DNA of 60,000 nucleotides. Origin: Takakia lepidozioides. Its lineage: Eukaryota; Streptophyta; Takakiopsida; Takakiales; Takakiaceae. The notes under the pieces are model-generated. The model was not told the origin of the DNA, ran no database searches, and was given only the letters and a program-made list of their open reading frames with translations. The stretch spans positions 34,598,001 through 34,658,000 of the forward strand of contig CM060731.1 in assembly GCA_030704615.1 (NCBI GenBank). Reading direction: 5' to 3'. The translations under genes were made by a program, and so were the position numbers. Below, piece after piece: positions 52,937 to 60,000 of the stretch; the first letter of the stretch is position 1; every line of letters begins with the position of its first letter.

Positions 52937-54967
52937 TTAGAACTCCATCTCTTGGCGCTCAACCCAAAACTTTCCTGAAGGCCCTCCAGGACGCTGGAGA
53001 GCTAGCCACACACCAGTCTCAGCACCTTCACTAGCTGTGCGCACGATCATTCCGGGTGGCGGATCCACCGACTCAGTCATATCTGTTATAGTAAACCCGG
53101 GACAGTAACTGTTGACGACGATGCTCTCGCCTTGCGGTCGGCCAGAGAGGGCGCGGTGCAATATGCTCACGTACGCATTCACCGCAATCTTCGAAACAGC
53201 ATACGCTGCTATATAACTCAGGGGCCATCCCTTCTCCTTCAATGCCGACGTCCCAGTTCTCACATCTTGGAGAAAATCATCAATGAACTTGTTGACAGTG
53301 GCTTCTTCGATGTGTTCACGATCAGCAAGCTCTTCACGATACTTGTTTGTCAAGTACTGAGAGGCAGACAAGAAACAATGTTTTACAAAACTAAGCCGCT
53401 GTACATACTACTGCAAGCACTATGTAAACTTGTCTTCTCCAGAAGAATATCCATGTGAGGGGAAAAATATAAATCAATTTCACAGTGTCTGAGAGGGAGA
53501 CCTGAAGCAGGCCAACTCGTGAAGCGACCACCACAATGCGAGCACCAGCCTTAGAGTGTCGTAGAATTGGGAGCAAGGCTTCTGTTACGAGCTTGACACC
53601 GTCATAGTTGGTCCTTATGACACCTTCTGCATCCTCTACAGTCGCAGGTTTGAAGATCCCAGCGTTATTTACCTGCCCACAACAGAATGTATGGTCAGTT
53701 TCTCGACTTCCAACAAACGACCAGTACTCCACCCCCCTCCTTTGCCCCCAGTATGTAACTTCTTTAATAGTTATTGTCAGTGTTTAAAATGTCGCGTCTG
53801 TCTATGTAAGTGTCTAATCTCTTCTTGTCTGCCTGATGTTACTACGAGGGACAGGATCCCAGCTATAAGACGCCCTCTGAATTGGGAATTTATCACGAAG
53901 CTCACCAGGATATCAATACCACCATAAGTGTCGCGAAGCCATTTTGCCAGTGTCCGTGCAGAATCTTCGCTAGTGACATCAAGAAGATGGAAAGCAACCT
54001 GCTGTAGCCCTTCCTCTTTCAAAGCTTCAAGGGCCTTCAGGCCACGATGTTTATCGCGCGCAGTCAGAACTGTGGTGATCCCATTTTCCGCCAATTGACG
54101 TGCGATCTCGAAGCCTATGCCCTTGTTGGCCCCCGTCACCACTGCCACTGTGTCCTTGGACCACCACCTCACTCTACATGCATACGAAGTATCCACATGT
54201 CAGATCAGTTATGTAAGAATCGAGTACAAAGGTTATCTAGAGGTACATTCAAATACATCGAGCAAGGACCACATACGAAGAAATTCAACATTGGAGAGTA
54301 GCGTGGGTCTGAGGAGTATATAATCTATGTTGAACAGTATAGCTGGTCCATACATTTGGTTATCCTCAAAATATTCCTCCGAACAGAATTTTGACATGTA
54401 TACATAAGTTTCACCAGAACTACCGCACTGTATGGATCCGCACGATCCAAGTCGATTATGAAAAAAATCTCACAGGAAACTAGCTGTACATGTAGAGTGA
54501 AAATGACCTGACCTCTACTCCTCGGACTCTTAAATCACTCAAGCACTTCGCAATTACACAATTGCTCGAATTTTGAGATGTATACATAATTTTCACCAGA
54601 ACTACCACACTGCATGGATCCGCACTATCCAAAATCTATGAGAAAATCTCACTGGAAACTAGCTGTATGTACAGTTAAATGACCTGACCGAGCTACTCCT
54701 GGGACTCTTCAATCACTCAAACACTTCGCAATACCACAGGAGCACTACAGCCTCGACCCACTCCTCTCCCTGATACAGTCCAAATCTAATATCTAGATCG
54801 ACTCCATGTACAACCATCATCTCAACACCGCTACAGAGAGACAAGACATGGAATTCAATGCAATCGAAAGTCCACAGTTCGCCTACGCATCGCCTACTCA
54901 AAGGCGATACTTGGAAGAGCGGGATGAGAGTCGAGCAGACTTACTCATCTGACACAGTACGGTCCAT
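52937..54967 (-). CDS. Short-chain dehydrogenase/reductase, menthol-dehydrogenase/carbonyl-reductase type, intact
   Basis: NAD(P)H-dependent reductase of the single-chain plant SDR group that includes neomenthol dehydrogenase and salutaridine reductase; substrate cannot be inferred. Exons: 54967-54945, 54173-53906, 53672-53502, 53356-52937. Borders are GT-AG, phases agree, and the total is 882 nt (293 aa), the normal length. Motifs: DTVAVVTGANKGIGFEIARQ (cofactor, residues about 13-32), LLDVTSEDS, VNNAGIF, VVVASRVG (catalytic Ser), AAYAVSKIA (Tyr-x3-Lys), VVNSYCPG. The start ATG at 54967 opens an 8-codon first exon (MDRTVSD, then a split Glu) matching copy 1. This is the intact partner of the frameshifted copy at 26.8 kb. 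Confidence 0.92.
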
Positions 54968-55300
54968 GATACTTTCCTCCCCGTGATCAATTCCAAGCTG
55001 CTCTTTGCTTTGCTCGCCCTTGTGCGACTGCAATCTACGCTCTCCTTTCTCTCTCTCTCTCTCTCTCTCTCTATGTCAGTATCATGAACCTCCGAATCGG
55101 GGTTTACAGGCGGGACCTGGACTGTATGCACGAGCCATGTTCGCACGTGTAATGAGTAGTTACCAGGGCGGCTTCGCCTGTGAATTGTGTGTAGCCTCGA
55201 CACAATGGCCCTTCGTAGGGTCCCGCCAAGGTGCCAATATTAGTAGCCACGTCGTAACAATGACGTTGCCTTCCTTGTCCCCGCCGCAAGCTTGCCGGAC
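54968..55300. promoter_or_regulatory. 5' flank of the intact SDR gene, with (CT)n tract
   Basis: Aligns with the flank of copy 1, but here a CT microsatellite (about 55050-55072) has expanded where copy 1 has only a short CT-rich stretch. A plus-strand ORF starts at 55323, so this 350-bp interval is shared by two divergent frames. Confidence 0.4.
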
Positions 55301-55322
55301 CAGGATTTCTTAGTCAGAGAAG

Positions 55323-55559
55323 ATGGCACCTTACGCCGCGGAAGCTTCCTCCTCTCCAGGAGTAGGAGAGGAAGCACCTTGCGTCGCGCACAAGGTTCCG
55401 GATCTTGTAAACCGTCCAATCAAGGAATCCGCAGCCATCAAAATGCATCGTACTAGCCGCATCCGAGGGCACACCCTAAACAAAATGAAAATGGTGGATG
55501 CTATGAACAAATTGCGGAGTGAGTCGCCCCACATTGTATATTATGTGCAATATTCTTGA
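55323..55559 (+). CDS. Possible first exon or small ORF, unidentified
   Basis: The ATG at 55323 sits in a good context (AGAAGATGG) and opens 78 codons beginning MAPYAAEASSSPGVGEEAPC. A possible donor (GGA then GTGAGT) occurs at about 55519, after which the frame soon ends. The region is GC-rich and lies head to head with the intact SDR. A LINE (55.6-58.9 kb) follows directly, so any further exons would lie beyond it. No family recognised. Confidence 0.4.
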   Translation: MAPYAAEASSSPGVGEEAPCVAHKVPDLVNRPIKESAAIKMHRTSRIRGHTLNKMKMVDAMNKLRSESPHIVYYVQYS

Positions 55560-55601
55560 ATTTGTGAATTGTTTTTAAATTTAATAAAACGGGATTAAGA
55601 C

Positions 55602-56096
55602 CAGTGTTGGACTGGTATCAAGTTTTTTACATACCAGACTGGTCCTGGTATCAGACGTATCACAAAACTTTCATACCAGTCTTGTCTATATAATGGTGGA
55701 TGTATTTTATTTCCAGATACTCGTATAAATATGAGTATCATGACCCCAATACCAGCTGGTATGATATCAACTCTGGTATCATTCCAAAGCCATCTTGAGT
55801 TACAGATTTATCAAATGGCAAATATCAAGTAAAGTATACATAACGAAATAAAATATACTTAAATACAAATATATAAGCATATGTACACATAAATTAATTT
55901 AATATACATACCAGAGTAAATGAGGAAGACAGTGGGGGAGTACTCGTATTGTGGCTGGTATGAAAGAACTGATACCAGACTGGTCTGGTATATGACCAAG
56001 TATTCCCCCAAATGATATCAGACTGGTCTGGTATCTAATACCAGTGCATATACCACTATTATATACCAGTCCTTCACATATATACTTCCAACACTG
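55602..56096. mobile_element. hAT-type MITE, 495 bp
   Basis: Terminal inverted repeats CAGTGTTGGA / TCCAACACTG are flanked by a perfect 8-bp target duplication ATTAAGAC (55594-55601 and 56097-56104). Eight-base duplications and CAG-type termini are hallmarks of hAT elements. No transposase frame. The interior is crowded with ACTGGTAT/ATACCAGT motifs in both orientations, the expected subterminal transposase-binding repeats. Confidence 0.92.
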
Positions 56097-56708
56097 ATTA
56101 AGACCCGGAAGTATATTAAAAAGGAGAAGAGATATAAGAGGAAAAAATAGTCTCTGGGGCCGTGAAGGCGTGAGCACATGGGGAACATCCCGGAGGGAAA
56201 CACAAGGGGGAAGGGAGATTGACGGAGTAAACCGACGAAACTGGAGGGTGCTCTAGGTGTGCAAGGAAAGGTACCAAAGCCACACTGAAAAAAGATAACA
56301 ACCGAAACTGGAGGGAGCTCTAGCTGTGCAAAGAAAGGTACCAGAGCCACATTGATGAAAGAAAACATCCGAAGCTGGTGAAAAACGGGGGGGACTGGGG
56401 CAGTGAACAGTCTTCCCCTGCAAGAGGTAATGCATCGAAATGATATGGTAGCAAAGGAGGATGGTTACTCCAAGACGGGGAATCTGGGAAAACTACAAGT
56501 CCTCTGGTAAGGATTGAGTAAGAAAACCAGAGATGATGAGGGAACCAAGTAGCATAGAGATTAGGATCAGGGCTTCAAGCTAATAACAGTAGCTATCCGA
56601 CAATGGGATCCCACATGGGGTGCAGTAAGATAGCTAACAAGCATCAGTTATGTCTGCTATGAAGTCCAATTGTGTCCTTGCTTTAGGAATTCTTAGTTTG
56701 CGGTGCCT

Positions 56709-58747
56709 CTAGTTCACCTCTACCTCTTCAGAGCCCATCGGAGATTTGCCATTGATCGGGGAAGATGTAGTGCCAGGTAATGGTAGATTCAGAGGTCCTG
56801 GTACAGAGGATGTGTTCTTTCCCCCAGGAGTTATCAAAGAAATTGATGAGTTCTTGCCTCTTCCTCTCACTGCACCTGCCACAAGCATAGGCAGGGGGTC
56901 GGCAGATCGAGCGGAGGGAGACCGCCCATGGGGGCTGATTACCAAGGATGACTCTGCCGCATTAGCCATGGCCATAAGGTCGTCTTCTCCCTTAGAAAGT
57001 GTATGCGCAGGAGCAGTGCCACGATCTGCTCCCAAGATAGCATCCACAATTGCAAACCCCGCTCTCAATAATGCCTTGCTTTGGATGACACCCACGTCCA
57101 AGGGGTGTGTGTCCTTTAAGGTGCTCTTGTGTATCCAAGCGCTATGAGCCACCTCAGAGTGGGGACGTAAGACTTCATCAACTGCCAACACACGGAGCAC
57201 ATGGACGGTGGTGTAGTCATGTTCAGGGGTGTTCTCCACAAAAGCTCCAAAGTGTGCCCACTACATCTTGGGATAATTGAAACTGAAAGCACTTTGTAGC
57301 AAAAATCTCCCTGGTCACCCAAAGCACCATATCCACCTCTTGTCTTGCATGAAACATCGCGGCCACCTTTGTTGAAACCCACGAGCCGACAATCCCTTTT
57401 ATCTCCACCCAACAGACAAAGAGCAGGGGGCCGTCCTTGCGCTTATAAATGCTCGGGGAGATATGAATTGCAGCCGAGCTCTTTACATCTGCGTTCTCGG
57501 GAGACCACTGTCCCAATGAGAGCCCATCGAAGGATCTGAGGGCTAGACAGTTGGTAGCCAAGTTAACGATTGGAGCTTCCATAGCATCTAGGTAGTCACA
57601 AGACGGAAATGTAGCAGGGGGGTACTCCAACGGGGTGGGGCTTCTTCCCGGACGGGGGAGTAGCACCAACTTGGGGCGTCCCACTGGCGAAGACACTCCT
57701 GGGGAGGATATCCTCTTGCGCTTCTGAGTTCTACCCGCCGAGGAGGGGGATGCAGAGACAGCCGAACTGCACTGGGCTCGTGACGGACGGGGGGAGGGGA
57801 TCTTCCCAGTCTCCACTGCCACTTCTTCCAATATTGCCTCTGGCTGAGAAGAGTCCATCGTCGCGGATCTGCGAGCAGACTTGCCTTTCCCGGCATGCGG
57901 ACACTCCGATTTGACGTGACCTTCGCCATTACATGCGAAACAGATCACTTTTAGAATTTTTTCCTTAATGAGAACAGAGATGTGTGAACCATCAAGGGTG
58001 GGAAGCTTAATGCTTTTAGCAATTCTTGAGCCTTCTGGCATCATGACCACTACTTTAGGAACCCCTCCTTCTGTAGTGGTCTCAGGAGCCATATTCTCTT
58101 TTACCACTATCAGAGGTTCTCCATCCCCCGGAGCCGAGACATTCAGAGATCCGATGTAGGAGCCGAAATGTAATCCGATCTCTGGCAGAGAAGCGAGGTA
58201 GTTGTCAAGCAAATAAGGAAGAGCAATTACTCTCGATTTGTAAGTGACCCTATTTTTATGTCCCCACTCTGGGGACCATGGAAAGAGATTGATTTTGGAT
58301 TTGGCTGCTTGCGACTTTGTCGCCAAGGCTTTCTCTGCATCATCTTTGGTGCTAAACAGCACCGTATCCTTTCCCCATTGAATGACAGAAGTGGTGAGTA
58401 AGCCCACCATCGGGACCAAAGTGTTGCATAATCCATTTGCGCACCCACTTTCTGTCATGAACTCTCCCAGGGAAATGAACAAGAATGCCATACTGGGACA
58501 TCTTTCAAGAATGAGACTGAACAAAATCCATATTGAGCGTCAGAATCTGCTGATCATCATCACCCGAGAAACCAGATTCCGACCATGGGATGATTTCCAG
58601 GCTTGGCTGTCCCACCTGGGGCTCTGGCCCCTTTCCCAAGAGCGATCCCATGGCATGCACACCCTTTCCTTTCCCTCCCACAGATCCTCTACCTCTCTGG
58701 CCCGAATTACCCTGCTTTTTGCGCTGCATGCTACCCCTCGTCGACAT
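56709..58747 (-). pseudogene. LINE ORF1 (CCHC zinc-knuckle protein), frameshifted, fused to ORF2 tail
   Basis: ATG at 58747 begins MSTRGSMQRKKQGNSGQ. A frameshift near 58510 passes to a 433-codon frame (58524-57223). That frame has a DUF4283-like N-terminal region (VIQWGKDTVLFSTKDDAEKA), then the knuckle CFACNGEGHVKSEC (near 57920), then a Ser/Pro/Arg-rich tail. A last overlapping frame (57239-56709) carries on to the ORF2-type C-terminus. ORF1 proteins coat LINE RNA. Confidence 0.75.
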
Positions 58748-58950
58748 TGCTGCCAACCAGGTACAAATGAAGTACAAGCTAAGCAGAAGCAAGCTACGCA
58801 CTAGCAGGAGTGAACGAGAGAGTGAGAGGGAAAGCAAGACCTGGAGACCGGAAATGGGGGGGTCTCCTGCGCAGGCAGTGAAGTAACTGACCATCAGATC
58901 TCTGCGCAGGAAATGGGGGTTGCTTGCCATCAAAGACCTTCCCGCATTAA

Positions 58951-59450
58951 CTCAATGCCAGTGGGTATAAGTCCACGGAAGGGAGGAGAGGCCAAGCGCG
59001 CAAATTCCCATGCACAAGCTTGAACTGGCAATGTGGTTGGCATCATCCTTTCACCAGCAGCTTAATGCATACTGGAGGCCCGGACCTAACAGATTGAGAG
59101 CTCCAGGCACACAGAGACACCCCCACGTTTGTAAGATCTATGGTTGTCCGTTTGGTCGTGGTCTTTTTATTCAAAGCATGTGAGACCTCTGTACCTGATT
59201 TGGACTTGCGTGCATTTTGAGGTGCCTTGGGACATCTTGCAACACCATATGCAATTCCCGGACCATTCTATGGACGGGGCCACGCAAACTTGGGGGGCTT
59301 ATTTACTTAGATATAATATAGTGTTTTATTAATTAATAGAGATATGGTTTATGTCATCTTTTGCATTTTCTAGGGGCCTACTTACAGAGCCCACCAATAA
59401 GTAGTAAGTAAGGTACTTACTAATAGATACTAGAGTAGGGGGGTTGGTAG
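58951..59450. other. No gene seen
   Basis: No recognisable coding frame. The left part may include the 5' end of the LINE. A perfect 9-bp hairpin lies at 59402-59422. Confidence 0.5.
59402..59422. repeat. Perfect 9-bp inverted repeat
   Basis: TAGTAAGTA, a 3-nt loop (AGG), then TACTTACTA. It lies 30 bp outside the inverted-repeat element that starts at 59452. Confidence 0.7.
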
Positions 59451-59451
59451 A

Positions 59452-60000
59452 ACGTGAGCACACCGGTGAGCACAAATGGCCTGAGCACAAACCCACAGTC
59501 ATGGGCGTTTTATATTTTTAAATCGCGGTGATAGGAGCTCTATGTTTTCAAAACGGAATAAAATCCCAAAACCCTAATGCGAAATAGACACCCATAATGT
59601 ATATGTACAAGCTTCAAGTTCCATATATCTACAACTTTGGTATTCTACAAAAGAATAACTCATTAGAGAAAAGCAAAGTCACAACAACCAACACCATCCA
59701 AAACACACAAATATCAAACAATAGTTGAACAATTTAATATAATGAGGCAAACAACGGGTTTCGTAAACGAAATAAATCAAGGTATCGGGTTTCTCCAGCG
59801 AAATAGTGGAGTTTGCCAATGGAATAATGGATTTCGCCAGCGAAATAGTGGGTTTTGGCGGCGAAATTTCCAGACATTGTTGCGTAGGTTATTATCCTAT
59901 GGTTTCGTGGGCGAAATAATATGCATTGTGTTTGGTGATAGGGTGACTGACCCACGGAAATAGGGTGACTAACCCATCTATGTGTGGCTTGTGCTCACGT
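59452..60000. mobile_element. Candidate element bounded by 11-bp inverted repeats
   Basis: ACGTGAGCACA at 59452-59462 and TGTGCTCACGT at 59990-60000 are exact reverse complements, 549 bp apart. The second lies at the very end of the window, so a target duplication cannot be tested. No transposase frame; a MITE-like element is the simplest reading. Confidence 0.5.
59755..59925 (+). repeat. Array of short TTTCG...CGAAA inverted motifs
   Basis: Six motifs of the form GTTTCG-NNNN-CGAAAT (for example GGTTTCGTAAACGAAATA, GATTTCGCCAGCGAAATA and GGTTTCGTGGGCGAAATA) occur at irregular spacing of about 22-50 bp; some have lost one arm. It sits inside the inverted-repeat element. Confidence 0.65.

Larger units (their letters stand above)
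49486..55220. repeat. Segmental duplication, copy 2
   Basis: Second copy of 18684-29000, same order and orientation. Left border: the shared CAATTGGTACATACAGAT (49500 and 18700) begins just after retroelement sequence. Internal losses remove sterol reductase exons 6-10 and 1-2. The right border fades near 55200, in the SDR 5' flank. Confidence 0.85.
55577..58950 (-). mobile_element. LINE with ORF1 but no RT core (ORF2-deleted)
   Basis: The 3' UTR and the C-terminal tail of ORF2 (56690-56890, KSPMGSEEVEVN) are homologous to 30130-30350 of the LINE at 29.6-33.0 kb. Upstream, where that element has zf-RVT and RT, this one passes straight into ORF1. A T-rich tract near 55572 marks the 3' end. 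A hAT MITE (55602-56096) is inserted in the 3' UTR. 5' end approximate. Confidence 0.8.

Overview
The window looks like nuclear DNA of a land plant, most likely a seed-free one (bryophyte or lycophyte grade). Protein-coding genes are split by many short GT-AG introns (and at least two GC-AG introns). The genes are plant types: an R3H/G-patch protein, a sterol C-14 reductase of the FACKEL type, and menthol-dehydrogenase-like short-chain reductases. Repeats are plant-type LINEs and Ty3/gypsy elements. The seed-free suggestion is inference. It rests on a Dpy-30 domain protein with a long repeat tail, of a kind common in plants with motile sperm, and on a decayed BED/hAT-related sequence of a type I associate with bryophyte genomes. 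Species cannot be fixed from sequence alone.

Layout. 1-1950: no gene seen. 1951-10216 (minus): complete 12-exon SQS1-like gene, about 892 aa, all exon phases agree. 11.4-13.6 kb: two 5'-truncated LINEs lying end to end, probably in or beside a poorly defined minus-strand gene. 14.56-16.1 kb (plus): Dpy-30 protein whose domain is split by a GC-AG intron. 18.3-23.9 kb (minus): 13-exon sterol C-14 reductase. 26.8-28.7 kb (minus): short-chain dehydrogenase/reductase (SDR) copy 1, frameshifted. 29.6-33.0 kb: LINE with reverse transcriptase. 33.1-41.2 kb: decayed Ty3/gypsy element. 41.7-44.7 kb: AT-rich, with a BED/hAT-like relic. 44.8-49.0 kb: pieces of at least three LTR elements, two of them head to head. 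49.5-55.2 kb: second copy of the 18.7-29.0 kb block. 55.6-58.9 kb: ORF1-bearing LINE lacking its RT, with a hAT MITE inserted in its 3' part. 59.4-60.0 kb: inverted-repeat-bounded element with a short hairpin array.

The main structural result is a local segmental duplication. Sterol reductase plus SDR (18.7-29.0 kb) is repeated in the same order and orientation at 49.5-55.2 kb, separated by about 20 kb of retroelements. The copies have decayed reciprocally. In copy 1 the sterol reductase looks usable and the SDR carries an 11-bp frameshifting tandem duplication. In copy 2 the SDR is intact (293 aa) and the sterol reductase is a pseudogene that has lost most of its exons. Other well-supported observations are a 53-bp LINE insertion with a perfect 12-bp target duplication, a hAT MITE with an exact 8-bp target duplication and 10-bp terminal repeats, and a LINE with its whole RT core removed.
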